A stretch of DNA of 64,000 bases from Sandaracinus amylolyticus (GCF_000737325.1 NZ_CP011125.1:1550001-1614000); one strand, 5' to 3'; numbered from the stretch's first letter, positions 23,933 through 35,740 are shown. Numbers and translations are program-made. The notes: generated by a model not told the origin, from the letters alone.

Positions 23933-25885
23933 TCACCGAGCCCCGACGCGCGCGGTGTAGCGGACTCCGTAGGACACGTCGGCAGTGCCGGTGTCGGGGC
24001 GCAGTCGAGGGCGGAGTCGGGACGTGACGTCCTGCACGCACTCCGAGAGGCCCGGCAGCGAGCCGCCACTGGCGCTCACGTGCTGCGGGATGCCCATCTC
24101 GTCGACCACGAGCCCGACCTCGACGGTGCCAGTGCCGTCTCGCTGTGCGCGCTGTGCCGCGCTCCGATAGCAGCGCTCGTACTCGTCCTCGAGCCGCTCG
24201 ATCGCCTGACGGACTGCGCTCGTCGGGATCGATCCTCCGGTCCGCAACGCGTCGATCGACACCCGCGCATCGAGAGACGGAGGTGCGATGGTGGACGGGA
24301 GCACCGATCGCGCAGTCGGCTCCTCCGGCTGCGCGGGCGGCGGGACCTCGGCCCGCGCCGGGGCGGGCGCCTCGACGATCGTGCCATCGGGCTCCGACGC
24401 TTCGTGCTCCGCCGAGTCGCTCGCGCCCGGCTCGTCGAACGTCGTGCGCGCCGCGCTGCGGCGGGATGTGCGAGCGGACGGGGCCCGCGCGCGCGTGGTG
24501 GTCGCGAGCGTCGCCTCGTCGTCGCCCTCCGACGGCGTCGCCGGCACCACCGGCAACGGCGGCATCGCGGGCGGAACGCTCGGAATCGACACGCGGATCG
24601 CGCTGGACGCGAGCGCGCCGGGCAGCGCGTCCTGGATGCTCGGCACCGGCGTGGTGAGCGCGAGGATCCACCCGCCGAGCATCACCGCGAGCGTCATCGC
24701 GAACCCGACACCGGCCCAGAACGCGTGAGGCGCGCCGGGCGCGTCGGGCGGCATCGAAGTCGCGTGTGTCGGAGTCGAGGAGATCCGCTCGTGCATCGGA
24801 GTCGGAGGAGCTCCCGACGACGGCGCGGGCATCTCTCCCGAGTCGATCGCTTCGCCGACCGGGATCCGCTCGGTCGGATCGGAGCGCTCACGCGCGGCCT
24901 GGACGAGCGCGCGCTTCTCGCGGTATTGCAGCGGGAAGAGCTCGAGCATCCACTCCTCGAGCTCCACTTGTCCCAGACTGGCGCGCTCCGCGCGATTGAA
25001 CTCTCGCAGCGCACGGCTCATGTCCCGCGCCGTCTGCCATCGCACGCTCACGTCGCGCGAGAGCGCTCGGAGGACGATCGTGTCGAGCGCCGGAGGCACC
25101 GTCGGGTTGAGCGACGACGGAGCGGGGATCTCGGCGCTCAGCACCGCCTGGAGCGTCTCGATGTCACTCCCACGCTTGAACAGCTGCCGTCCGACGAGCA
25201 TCTCCCAGAGCGTCACTCCGAGGGACCAGAGATCGCTCCGCCGGTCGACCTCCTGACAGCGCATCTGCTCGGGCGCGATGTACGCGAGCTTGCCCTTGAT
25301 CGTGCCGGGCTCGGTCTGTTGGATGCGCCCGGTACAGCGCGCGACACCGAAGTCGACGACTTTGACGCATCCGTCGTAGGTGAGGAACAGATTCTGCGGA
25401 GAGACGTCGCGATGCACCACGTCGAGCAGCGCGCCGTCGTCACCGCGCAGCTCGTGCGCGGCGTGCAGTCCCTCTGCTGCTTGCGCGAAGATCTCGGCGA
25501 GGTGCGCAGTCCACTCGGTGCGCCCGCGCTCGCGCAGAGAGCGCTGGATGGACGAGAACGTCTCGCCCATCAAGTACTCCATCGCGATGAAGTACGTGCT
25601 CTCGACTGCTCCGAAATCGAACACGGAGCATACGTTGGGGTGCGTGATGCGCGACGCGACGCGCGCCTCGTCGAGGAACATGTCCACGAATCGCGCGTCG
25701 CGCGCGAGGTGCTCGTGGATGCGCTTCAGCGCGACCACTTTGCTGAATCCCGCGCTCGAGATCGTGCTCGACAGGAACACAGTCGCCATTCCGCCCGCGG
25801 CGAGCTCGGCGCAGAGACGATATCGGCCGAGCTCGCCGAGGACGGCTCGTTCGGTCGAGATCGTGGTCGGCCCCGCGTCGGTCAT
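23933..25885 (-). CDS. Membrane Ser/Thr protein kinase with AgmX/PglI-like C-terminal domain
   Basis: A 650-aa protein. The kinase domain (about 22-290) has AAGGMATVF at 29-37, Lys54 in VALKRIH, HRDVSPQN with catalytic Asp160, DFG at 178-180 and APEQM. A juxtamembrane region follows, one TM helix near 392-414, then a Pro/Ala/Ser-rich stretch. The C-terminal domain SAVRQAIERLEDEYERCYRSA...GTVEVGLVVDEMGIPQHVSAS resembles the AgmX/PglI C-terminal domain of myxobacterial envelope proteins (TonB-like fold). So it senses or contacts envelope partners outside and phosphorylates inside. It is the first gene of the damaged operon at 22609-23928. Confidence 0.9.
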   Translation of the reverse strand: MTDAGPTTISTERAVLGELGRYRLCAELAAGGMATVFLSSTISSAGFSKVVALKRIHEHLARDARFVDMFLDEARVASRITHPNVCSVFDFGAVESTYFIAMEYLMGETFSSIQRSLRERGRTEWTAHLAEIFAQAAEGLHAAHELRGDDGALLDVVHRDVSPQNLFLTYDGCVKVVDFGVARCTGRIQQTEPGTIKGKLAYIAPEQMRCQEVDRRSDLWSLGVTLWEMLVGRQLFKRGSDIETLQAVLSAEIPAPSSLNPTVPPALDTIVLRALSRDVSVRWQTARDMSRALREFNRAERASLGQVELEEWMLELFPLQYREKRALVQAARERSDPTERIPVGEAIDSGEMPAPSSGAPPTPMHERISSTPTHATSMPPDAPGAPHAFWAGVGFAMTLAVMLGGWILALTTPVPSIQDALPGALASSAIRVSIPSVPPAMPPLPVVPATPSEGDDEATLATTTRARAPSARTSRRSAARTTFDEPGASDSAEHEASEPDGTIVEAPAPARAEVPPPAQPEEPTARSVLPSTIAPPSLDARVSIDALRTGGSIPTSAVRQAIERLEDEYERCYRSAAQRAQRDGTGTVEVGLVVDEMGIPQHVSASGGSLPGLSECVQDVTSRLRPRLRPDTGTADVSYGVRYTARVGAR

Positions 25886-25886
25886 C

Positions 25887-25979
25887 GATCACCCGTGCCC
25901 CCTCCGCGCGCTCTGCCCGCCTCGGCGAGCAGCGCGGCTGCGTTGCAGTCATCGCCAGTATTGGCGGGCACGGGTGATC
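25887..25979. promoter_or_regulatory. 14-bp inverted repeat in a divergent promoter region
   Basis: GATCACCCGTGCCC (25887-25900) and its exact complement GGGCACGGGTGATC (25966-25979) flank 65 bp between the kinase start (25885) and the chromate-transporter gene (26090). The left arm ends next to the kinase start codon. Two distant identical half-elements fit a looping regulator or an operator pair. There is no T-run to make it a terminator. Confidence 0.6.
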
Positions 25980-26089
25980 AGGATATCGGGGGTAGTCCCG
26001 ACGCGGATCGCGGCGGCGACGCGGCGAGATTGGAAATCTGCCGCCACGATCCTTTGCGGCGCAGCGACGCGCGACGTATACGCGCGGCG

Positions 26090-27253
26090 ATGGACATCGA
26101 GGGCTCGCGGACGTCGCTGCGCGAATTGGCGCTCTTGTTCCTGCGCCTCGGCGCGACCGCGTTCGGCGGCCCCGCCGCGCACATCGCGATGATCCACGAC
26201 GAGGTCGTCGTGCGCCGCAAGTGGCTGAGCGAGGAGCGCTTCCTCGACCTGCTCGGCGCCGCGAACCTGATCCCCGGGCCGACGTCGACCGAGCTCGCGA
26301 TCCACGTCGGATGGGAGCGCCGTCGCGGCGCGGGGCTCGTCGTCGCGGGGGTGTGCTTCATCGTGCCCGCGATGTTGATCACCGCGGCGTGCGGCTGGGC
26401 GTACGTCGAGTACGCGGCGCTGCCCCAGGTCGGGTGGATCCTGTATGGCGTCGCCCCCGTCGTCCTCGGCATCGTGGTGCAGGCGATCGCGGGGCTCGCG
26501 CCGAAGGCGGCACGCACTCGGGTGCTGCGGTTGCTCGCGGCGCTCGCGGTGGCGCTCGTCGCGATCGGCGTGCACGAGCTCGCGGTCCTCTTCGTCATCG
26601 GTGTGCTCGCGACGCTCTCGCAGCGCGACGCGTCACCCTCTGCGCGCACCGACGCGCCGCCCGCCGCGCCGATGTGGTGGTGGCCGTTCGGCGGTGCGGT
26701 CGCCGCCGGCGCGAGCGGGATCACGCTGCCCGCGATCTTCTGGGTGTTCTGCAAGATCGGATCGGTGCTCTTCGGGAGCGGCTACGTGCTCCTCGCGTTC
26801 CTCCGCGCGGACCTCGTCGAGGATCTCGGCTGGCTCACCGAGGCGCAGCTCGTGGACGCGGTCGCGGTCGGTCAGGTCACACCGGGCCCGGTGTTCACCA
26901 CCGCGACGTTCATCGGCTACGTGCTCGCGGGCCACGCCGGCGCGCTCGTCGCGACCGCGGGGATCTTCCTGCCTGCGTTCACGTTCGTGGCGATGAGCGG
27001 TCCGCTGGTGCCGCGCATCCGCAGCTCGCGCGTCGCGTCCGCGTTCCTCGACGGCGTGAACGTCGCGTCGCTCGCGCTGATGGTCGTCGTCACCGCGCAG
27101 CTCGCGCGCGCGACGATCGTCGACGTGCCGACGCTCGCGATCGGCCTGCTCAGCGCGGTCGTGCTCGTGAAGTGGAAGCCGAGCTCGACGTGGCTCGTGC
27201 TCGGCGGCGCTGCGCTCGGCTGGAGCATGCACGCGCTCGGCCTCGCGTCATGA
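26090..27253 (+). CDS. chrA: Chromate transporter, ChrA family
   Basis: A 387-aa membrane protein, full two-domain ChrA length. The N-half has LRLGATAFGGPAAHIAMI and FLDLLGAANLIPGPTSTELAIHVG. The C-half repeats the pattern with CKIGSVLFGSGYVLLAFL and AVAVGQVTPGPVFTTATFIGY, showing the internal duplication of the CHR superfamily. It expels chromate (or transports sulfate-like oxyanions). The start ATG 26090 is the first that leaves the family N-terminus intact. The gene tail overlaps the convergent tmcA tail by six bases. Confidence 0.92.
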   Translation: MDIEGSRTSLRELALLFLRLGATAFGGPAAHIAMIHDEVVVRRKWLSEERFLDLLGAANLIPGPTSTELAIHVGWERRRGAGLVVAGVCFIVPAMLITAACGWAYVEYAALPQVGWILYGVAPVVLGIVVQAIAGLAPKAARTRVLRLLAALAVALVAIGVHELAVLFVIGVLATLSQRDASPSARTDAPPAAPMWWWPFGGAVAAGASGITLPAIFWVFCKIGSVLFGSGYVLLAFLRADLVEDLGWLTEAQLVDAVAVGQVTPGPVFTTATFIGYVLAGHAGALVATAGIFLPAFTFVAMSGPLVPRIRSSRVASAFLDGVNVASLALMVVVTAQLARATIVDVPTLAIGLLSAVVLVKWKPSSTWLVLGGAALGWSMHALGLAS

Positions 27254-29272
27254 GCGCTCGACGTGATCGAAGAGCGCGCGGATCGCGGGGCGCAACGCGC
27301 GCATCGCGGCCGCGACGGTCGGATACCCCGCGTCGGCGGCGACCCGCTCCCATCCGTGCGCAGATCGCACGCGTGACTCGACCAGAGCGCGCATTCGTGC
27401 GTCGAGCGCACGAATCGCGTCCGCGTGGTCCTCGACGTAGCTCGTGACCGCGAGCGCGACGGCGTCGAACGGCTGCGGCCCCGCGACGTAGCGCGCCACG
27501 ATCGCGCGTCGCGCGTCCTCGTCGAGCGGCGGAGGCGTGGGCAGGTCTGCGCGCAGCGCGCGTTCGAGCTCGGGCTCGAGGCCCACCTCGCCATCGGCGT
27601 CGAGCAGCGCGAGCTGTCGCGGCAGGTTGCGCGCGAGCTCGATGCGCATCGACGCGACGAGCGCCGCGCCGCGGTCCGATGCGGGGCGCACCATCACCGC
27701 GGCCGGCTCGCCGGTGCGGCTCCCGCGCGAGGCTCCGACGCGCACGAGCTCGTAGCCGAGCTCGCGTCGGAACCGAAGGAGCTCCGGCGTCGCGCCGAAC
27801 ATCGTGCCGAAGAGATCCGGCGAGTACGTCGCGTGCACGTGCTCGACGAGCCGGCGCGCGAGGCCGCGCCGGCGCAGCGACGGATGGACCGCGATGCGCA
27901 CGCTGCGCACCATCCGCAGCGCGCCCGCCTCGGCGAACCCGGCGTGCGAGATCAGCGTGTCGGGAAGGGCGTGCCCTCGGATGCGCCCGCGGCCGCGCGC
28001 GAGGCGATCGCAGAGCTCCGGCGCGAGGGCGCCCTCGTGCGCGATCACGCTCGCCGCGACGACGTGGCCTCGATGCAGCAGCGCGTGCACCGCGAGGTTC
28101 GGTGCATCGAGCATGCGATGCAGATCGCCCGGCGTGGTGCGGTAGTGCGCGTGCACGAGCAGCCCGAACAGCTCTCCGAGCAGCACCTCGTCGCGCGCGA
28201 GCCGTGCGCGATCGACGACCGCGTGCTCCAGCGCGTGCTCGTCGATCTCGTCGATGGCGGCAGGCTCGGCATCGAGCGCGAGGGCGTGCTCGACGAAGCG
28301 CTCGAGCGGGTCGTCCTCGCCCCACCGGATCGGGCGCACGAGATCGAGCTCCACCATCGGTCGCGGCTCGCTGCGCGCCCACTCGAGGAAGCGCAGCACG
28401 AACCCGCGCCCGGTGCCTTCGTAGCCGCGGCACGTGCTCGAGAACGCGATGCGCGCGTGCGGGTGCGCGCGGGTGATCCGCTGCAGCAGCGGCACGGGGA
28501 GCTGCGCCGCCTCGTCGACGACGATCACGTCGAACGGCTCGCCGTCGTGCGCGAGCGCGCGCGGGGTCACGAAGCGGACCGCGCCTTCGCGCACGGCATC
28601 GGGCGCACCGAGCGCGAACCGGAAGATCTCCGCAGTCGCATCGCGGCTCGCCGCGCTCACCGCGACACGCTGCGCCGGAGATCGCGCGATCGCGTCGCGG
28701 ATCGCGAGGCCGAGCGCGCTCGACTTCCCGCGCCCTCGATCCGCGAGCAGCACCGCGAGCGCCGGCGCGCCGCCGGCGAACGCCGCCCCGAGCACGTCGA
28801 TCACGCGACGTTGCTCGGCATCGCCGCTCACCTCGTGCGGCGCCACGCCGATCGTCGCCTCGTCGTCGCGCGCGGTCGTCGTCGCGAGCACGCGCTCGAA
28901 GCGCGCCCAGAACCGGTGCGCGACGTCCGTCGCGGTGTGCGGCGCGACGATCAGCTCCTCGTCCCGCGCGCTCGGGATCTCGCCCTCGGGCGGAAGCCGC
29001 AGCACGAGCGTGCCGCCGCCCCAGATCATCCCGCACGCGAGCCCGAGCACGTCGGCGTCGAGGCCCGCGTGGAGATCGAGCACCACGACGTCGAACGCTC
29101 GCCCCACGAGCGCGCGCACGCCGTGCTCACGCACGCTCACGAAGCGCGTCGCCGGCTCGCCGACCCAGAGCACGCGAGCGTCCTCGAGCGCAGCAACCCG
29201 TGCGAGCGCGGCGGCGCGCGTCGCGTCGGCGCTCCCGCGCAGCACCACGCAGCGACGATGGCGCGGGCTCAT
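27248..29272 (-). CDS. tmcA: tRNA(Met) cytidine acetyltransferase TmcA
   Basis: A 674-aa protein with the TmcA domain order: an N-terminal DUF1726 Rossmann-like region, a helicase-like ATPase with Walker A DRGRGKSS at 178-185 and VIVVDEAAQLP near 247, a GNAT acetyltransferase domain (about 430-540, with RSVRIAVHPSLRRRGLARRL, FGTMFGATPELLRF and ELGYELVRVGASRGSRTGEP), and a C-terminal tRNA-binding helical region. TmcA makes N4-acetylcytidine at the wobble base of elongator tRNA-Met, using acetyl-CoA and ATP. The kinase gene at 29276 ends three bases upstream of this start codon, so the pair is one operon. Confidence 0.92.
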   Translation of the reverse strand: MSPRHRRCVVLRGSADATRAAALARVAALEDARVLWVGEPATRFVSVREHGVRALVGRAFDVVVLDLHAGLDADVLGLACGMIWGGGTLVLRLPPEGEIPSARDEELIVAPHTATDVAHRFWARFERVLATTTARDDEATIGVAPHEVSGDAEQRRVIDVLGAAFAGGAPALAVLLADRGRGKSSALGLAIRDAIARSPAQRVAVSAASRDATAEIFRFALGAPDAVREGAVRFVTPRALAHDGEPFDVIVVDEAAQLPVPLLQRITRAHPHARIAFSSTCRGYEGTGRGFVLRFLEWARSEPRPMVELDLVRPIRWGEDDPLERFVEHALALDAEPAAIDEIDEHALEHAVVDRARLARDEVLLGELFGLLVHAHYRTTPGDLHRMLDAPNLAVHALLHRGHVVAASVIAHEGALAPELCDRLARGRGRIRGHALPDTLISHAGFAEAGALRMVRSVRIAVHPSLRRRGLARRLVEHVHATYSPDLFGTMFGATPELLRFRRELGYELVRVGASRGSRTGEPAAVMVRPASDRGAALVASMRIELARNLPRQLALLDADGEVGLEPELERALRADLPTPPPLDEDARRAIVARYVAGPQPFDAVALAVTSYVEDHADAIRALDARMRALVESRVRSAHGWERVAADAGYPTVAAAMRALRPAIRALFDHVERS

Positions 29273-29275
29273 GGC

Positions 29276-31171
<1,896 letters not shown>

Positions 31172-31230
31172 CGCGATCCCGAGCGTCGCCGAGAGCGCGA
31201 TGCCGATCCAGCACGAATCACCGGCTCACG

Positions 31231-31701
31231 TCACGCGTCGTCGCCGTCGTCCCGCTCGAGCCGCGTGATCAGGCGACCGAGCTCCTCGCGCAGCTTCGTG
31301 AGGCGCGCGACCGATCGCTCGTCGTCGACGTCGAACCCCGCGCGGCACGCGAGCGACACCGGCACGCGCCGCGCTTTCGTGCGCAGCGCGCGCCCTTGCG
31401 CCGTCAGATGGATCCGCACCACGCGCTCGTCCTCCGCGTCGCGCCGCCGCTCGAGCAGGCCTTGCTGTTCGAGCCTCTTGAGCAGCGGCGTGAGCGTGCC
31501 GGAGTCGAGCACCAGCCGCTCGCCGAGCCGCTTCACCGGCACGCCGTCCTCCTCCCACAGCACCAACATCACGAGGTACTGCGGATAGGTCAGACCGAGC
31601 GGCTCGAGCAGCGGCCCATAGGCGCGCGTGAGCGCACGCGACGCCGTGTAGAGCGCGAAGCAGAGCTGCTGGTCGAGGCGGAGCGGATCGTCGGCGGCCA
31701 C
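31231..31701 (-). CDS. ohrR: Organic hydroperoxide sensor OhrR (two-Cys MarR family)
   Basis: A 156-aa MarR-family repressor. The N-terminal DQQLCFALYTASRAL carries the peroxide-reactive Cys14. A second Cys at 119 (VSLACRAG) fits the two-Cys class, in which oxidation forms an inter-subunit disulfide. The HTH and wing include DSGTLTPLLKRLEQQGLLERRRDAEDERVVRIHLT. It follows ohr by nine bases on the same strand. The 22-bp palindrome upstream of ohr is its probable operator, giving induction of both genes by organic peroxides. Confidence 0.92.
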   Translation of the reverse strand: MAADDPLRLDQQLCFALYTASRALTRAYGPLLEPLGLTYPQYLVMLVLWEEDGVPVKRLGERLVLDSGTLTPLLKRLEQQGLLERRRDAEDERVVRIHLTAQGRALRTKARRVPVSLACRAGFDVDDERSVARLTKLREELGRLITRLERDDGDDA

Positions 31702-31710
31702 GGGCCCTCG

Positions 31711-32148
31711 TCAGGCGAGTCGCAGGGACACAGCGATGTTACCGCGCGTGGCGTTCGAGTACGGGCAGACCTCGTGCGCCGCGTGCATGAGCGCTTCGGC
31801 CTGCTCGCGCGGGAGCTCGGGCGCGCTCGCGACGAGCTCGACCGCGAGACCGAACCCGCTGCCCGCGGTGCCGATCGTCACGTTCGCGGTGATGGTCACC
31901 GGGCCGGTCTTGATCTTCTGCATGCGCGCGACGAGCGAGTACGCGCTGCCGAAGCACGCCGCGTAGCCGGCCGCGAAGAGCTGCTCGGGGTTCGTGCCCG
32001 GCGCGCCGTTGCCGCCGAGCGCGCGCGGCATCGACACCGGTAGATCGAGCGTTCCGTCGTCGCTCGCGATGCGTCCTTCGCGTCCGGCCGTGGCGCTCGC
32101 GGTGGCGGTGTAGAGGGCCTTGTCGAGGTTGATCCGGGGCGTGCTCAT
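31711..32148 (-). CDS. ohr: Organic hydroperoxide resistance peroxidase Ohr
   Basis: A 145-aa OsmC/Ohr-family thiol peroxidase. Peroxidatic Cys65 is in GYAACFGSAY and resolving Cys128 in HEVCPYSNATRGN; Arg23 and Glu55, which polarise the active thiol in this family, are present. It reduces organic (fatty acyl) hydroperoxides with lipoylated proteins as reductant. First gene of the ohr-ohrR unit; operator at 32198-32219. Confidence 0.95.
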   Translation of the reverse strand: MSTPRINLDKALYTATASATAGREGRIASDDGTLDLPVSMPRALGGNGAPGTNPEQLFAAGYAACFGSAYSLVARMQKIKTGPVTITANVTIGTAGSGFGLAVELVASAPELPREQAEALMHAAHEVCPYSNATRGNIAVSLRLA

Positions 32149-32197
32149 CGTCGTGTCCTCCTGCGGCGGCGCCGCGATGAACGATGAGTAGCGTGCG

Positions 32198-32219
32198 ATT
32201 CGATTGTGCGCAATCGAAT
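32198..32219. promoter_or_regulatory. Probable OhrR operator
   Basis: ATTCGATTG-TGCG-CAATCGAAT is a perfect inverted repeat with 9-bp arms, centred 60 bp upstream of the ohr start. It is AT-rich against a GC-rich background, as expected for an OhrR site next to the promoter. Confidence 0.8.
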
Positions 32220-32260
32220 TGTTGGCGACGGGCTCCGCGCCCTCGGGAGACGCGCGGCGC

Positions 32261-32647
32261 TCACGCGCGCCGGATGCGCGCGAGGTGGCGCTCGCAGGCC
32301 GCCTCGTCCTCCGAGATGAGCTCCGTGCTCATCACGCCGCCCGAGACGCTCGTTCGCTGGTGCTGCATCGCGACGACCTTGCTCGCGACGAGCACCGCGC
32401 TGCCCTGGAAGTTCTTCCGCAAGCTGCTGTAGTGCTTCGCCTTCTCCATCATCGCCGCGGCCTCCGGGCTCAGCGGGCGCAGCTCGCGGATGTCGCAGAG
32501 CACGCGATAGTCGGCCCCGCGGAACGCGTCGATGGCAGCGTTGTGGGCGACGAGGAAGGCGCGCATCTCGTCCTCGCCGAAGTGGCCCTCGAGCCGCAAC
32601 ACGAGGATCCCAGGGCGACTCTCACCATCCACCGACCACGTGCCCAT
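32261..32647 (-). CDS. Small STAS-like protein
   Basis: A 128-aa protein. LVLRLEGHFGEDEMRAFLVAHNAAID, then YRVLCDIRELRPLSPEAAAMME and SAVLVASKVVAMQHQR give the beta-alpha-beta order of STAS/SpoIIAA-like domains. No phosphorylatable Ser in the usual DxS context is evident. It would be a soluble, possibly regulatory protein. It is upstream of ohr on the same strand with 112 bp between, which contains the OhrR operator, so it is probably a separate transcript. Confidence 0.6.
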   Translation of the reverse strand: MGTWSVDGESRPGILVLRLEGHFGEDEMRAFLVAHNAAIDAFRGADYRVLCDIRELRPLSPEAAAMMEKAKHYSSLRKNFQGSAVLVASKVVAMQHQRTSVSGGVMSTELISEDEAACERHLARIRRA

Positions 32648-32783
32648 CCGTACTGCTCCCGCGTCCCCGTCGAATGACCGGTATCATGGATACGGAGCAT
32701 TTGTCGCCGGGTCGTCACACGTTCGTGATCCGCGTCATGCGTGCGGCGTGGTGAAACGTGCGATGCAGGCGCCTGAAACGCGC

Positions 32784-32796
32784 TGAAACGAGCGTT

Positions 32797-32799
<3 letters not shown>
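32784..32799. promoter_or_regulatory. Perfect TGAAACG palindrome at the activator gene 3' end
   Basis: TGAAACG-AG-CGTTTCA is a perfect 16-bp palindrome covering the last bases and stop codon of the sigma-54 activator. Further TGAAACG copies follow at 32774 and 32752. The same half-site occurs three times at the other end of the gene. It looks like an enhancer site for this or a related activator. Confidence 0.65.
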
Positions 32800-34132
<1,333 letters not shown>

Positions 34133-34149
<17 letters not shown>

Positions 34150-34173
34150 CGGCGGCAGGATACGTGAAACGTA
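34133..34173. promoter_or_regulatory. Three TGAAACG half-sites at the activator start
   Basis: CGTTTCA at 34133-34139 and 34142-34148 (9 bp apart, inside the first codons of the sigma-54 activator), and TGAAACG at 34165-34171 within TACGTGAAACGTA. Sites in this position could repress or autoactivate the gene. Confidence 0.55.
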
Positions 34174-34185
34174 TGTTGCGCGCGT

Positions 34186-34866
34186 TCAGCGCGGCCGCAG
34201 CGCGCGCTGCAGCGGGCACGCCGCCGCGTCGAGGCCCGCGCCTCGCCGGTACGACTCGAGCAATCGCTTCGATCGCTCGGCGAGCATGCGCCGCACCCGG
34301 CGTCGCTCGCCCTTGATGCGCGCGATCTGCATGTCGTCGTACGCCGTCGTCTGGTGGCGCATCCACGCGATCACCGCGGACTCGGCGCGCTCCTCGATCG
34401 GGATGCGCTCGGTGCGCGCGACGGTGCCGCTGCCGACCGGCGTCGCGTGCGCGGTCACCGCGTCGGCGAGCCGCGCCGCGAGATCGGCGTGCCGCGGATC
34501 GAAGTCGAGATAGGCGAGGACGGCCGCACGGAAATCGCCGACGTACTCGACCTGCTTCTTCTCGCGCCGGGCGCGGCCCGCCTCGAGCTTCTTCGTGTAC
34601 GCGGGAGCGGCGCGCTCGGTCTCGAGCGCGGCGCGCGCCGCGGCGACGTGCTCGGCCGGGGCCCACACGCCGCGCGAGAAGAGCTTGCGGCCGACCTTCT
34701 CCTGGACCGTCCACGTCGGGCCTGCGGCCTTCACGCGCCGGGTGAGCCCCGCGTCGCCCGGCGGCAGGAGCGCCCATCCCGCGGGCACCGCGAGCGTGCG
34801 CCCATCCGACGTGATCACGGTGCGCGGCTGCGAGCCTTCGCGAACGACGAGCGTCTCGGTCGACAT
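34186..34866 (-). CDS. DUF2293 domain protein
   Basis: A 226-aa soluble basic protein. The N-terminal half is family-specific. The C-terminal half carries HATPVGSGTVARTERIPIEERAESAVIAWMRHQTTAYDDM and RIKGERRRVRRMLAERSKRLLE, which I recognise as the DUF2293 signature (Arg-rich, conserved TAYD). No biochemical role is established for the family; the Arg/Lys richness suggests nucleic-acid contact. It lies between the sigma-54 activator and the Ro60 locus, same strand. Confidence 0.75.
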   Translation of the reverse strand: MSTETLVVREGSQPRTVITSDGRTLAVPAGWALLPPGDAGLTRRVKAAGPTWTVQEKVGRKLFSRGVWAPAEHVAAARAALETERAAPAYTKKLEAGRARREKKQVEYVGDFRAAVLAYLDFDPRHADLAARLADAVTAHATPVGSGTVARTERIPIEERAESAVIAWMRHQTTAYDDMQIARIKGERRRVRRMLAERSKRLLESYRRGAGLDAAACPLQRALRPR

Positions 34867-34891
34867 GCGGCGCGCGAATGTAGCGCAGCGA

Positions 34892-35575
34892 TCATCGAGG
34901 TGGCGTGGGCGGCGCTGCGGGCGTGCACGCGTGAGCGCGCTCGCAGTCGCGCAGCGACGCCCACCACGCGCGCTCTCGCTCGCTCAGCGCGTGGGTCTGG
35001 CGATAGGCGAGCTTGCCGTCGCGACCGACGCGTCCGGTGGGCTCGCGCCAATACAGGCGCTCTCCGTGCACGGCGACGCGGCGCGCCCCGAGCTCCGACA
35101 CGAACGCGTCGGACACCGCGGGCTCGACGCGCGGCCGCGTCCAGAGCGGTCCGGTGAACCGTAGGACTCCTCGTGCGTCCACGACGAAGCCGCGTCGGTG
35201 CACCTGCCAAGCGCCGACGGGCCAGTCGCGGGGAGCCCATCGCGGCGGCAGAAGGTGCTCGAGCACCACGTGGCGGCCCATCAGTGTGCGCGTGTCGAAC
35301 GTCGCGAAGATCTCGCCCTCGACGTCGCGCCAGGGCCGTCCGACGTGGCTCGCGAGCCAGCGCTCGGCGGGCGAGAGCTTGTCGCGCGATCCGCGACCCA
35401 CGCGCTGCGCGCGCTCGGGCACACGCGCGTCGGCGAGGTCGGGATCGAGCTGGACGTCGCGGAGATAGGCGCGCTCGATCGCGCGCTCGTCGCGGTGCGA
35501 CTGGCGTCGATCGTCGCGGTTGTGGAAATAGCGGCCGCCCTCGACGACGGTGCGACTCAGGTCTTTGGTGCTCAC
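34892..35575 (-). CDS. Unrecognised protein downstream of the Ro60/Y RNA locus
   Basis: A 227-aa protein from GTG 35575. I do not recognise it. It is soluble, with no signal or membrane segment, and basic at the N-terminus (RYFHNRDDRRQSHRDERAIERAYLRD). The rest is Trp-rich: SPAERWLASHVGRPWRDVEGEIFATFD, VLEHLLPPRW, RERAWWASLRDCERAHAC. The block GRPWRDVEGEI resembles a recurrent motif of small hypothetical proteins in which an Arg/Asp pair is invariant. It begins 26 bp after the tRNA-like RNA and points the same way as rsr, so it may be a partner in the RNA pathway. That link is position only. Confidence 0.6.
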   Translation of the reverse strand: MSTKDLSRTVVEGGRYFHNRDDRRQSHRDERAIERAYLRDVQLDPDLADARVPERAQRVGRGSRDKLSPAERWLASHVGRPWRDVEGEIFATFDTRTLMGRHVVLEHLLPPRWAPRDWPVGAWQVHRRGFVVDARGVLRFTGPLWTRPRVEPAVSDAFVSELGARRVAVHGERLYWREPTGRVGRDGKLAYRQTHALSERERAWWASLRDCERAHACTPAAPPTPPR

Positions 35576-35600
35576 GAGCGTGTCAGTCGCGCAGAGAAGA

Positions 35601-35726
35601 GGATCGAACAAAGAGCGTCACGGATAGGTGTCCTGGCCATTGGACGACGAGCTCTTTCGAGCTCGGCGGGATTCGAACCCGCATTTCCGCTTGATAGGCG
35701 ATAACCCGTTGACTGCGGCTCGATCC
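35601..35726 (-). ncRNA. YrlA-type Y RNA with permuted tRNA-like module
   Basis: Read 5' to 3' on the minus strand, the RNA opens with GGATCGA, which pairs with TCGATCC at the 3' end (35720-35726 with 35601-35607). The inner stem continues with GAGC/GCTC and GTCA(A)CGG/CCGTGAC. Inside come, in order, a T-arm GCGGG-TTCGAAT-CCCGC (35682-35666), a stem GAGCTC-GAAA-GAGCTC (35664-35649), and a D-arm TCC-AATGGCCA-GGA (35644-35631). A normal tRNA would have D-arm first and T-arm last with an open acceptor stem. Here the acceptor is closed by a GAAA tetraloop and the anticodon side is replaced by the long stem. That is the layout of the tRNA-mimicking module of YrlA RNAs that partner Rsr/Ro60. The rsr gene lies directly upstream, same strand. 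Exact ends are uncertain. Confidence 0.8.
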
Positions 35727-35740
35727 GAAAAAGAACGGAA

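Noticed and set aside
35631-35682. Ordinary tRNA gene or tRNA fragment
   Set aside because: The T-arm comes before the D-arm and the acceptor stem is closed by GAAA; no aminoacylatable 3' end exists.
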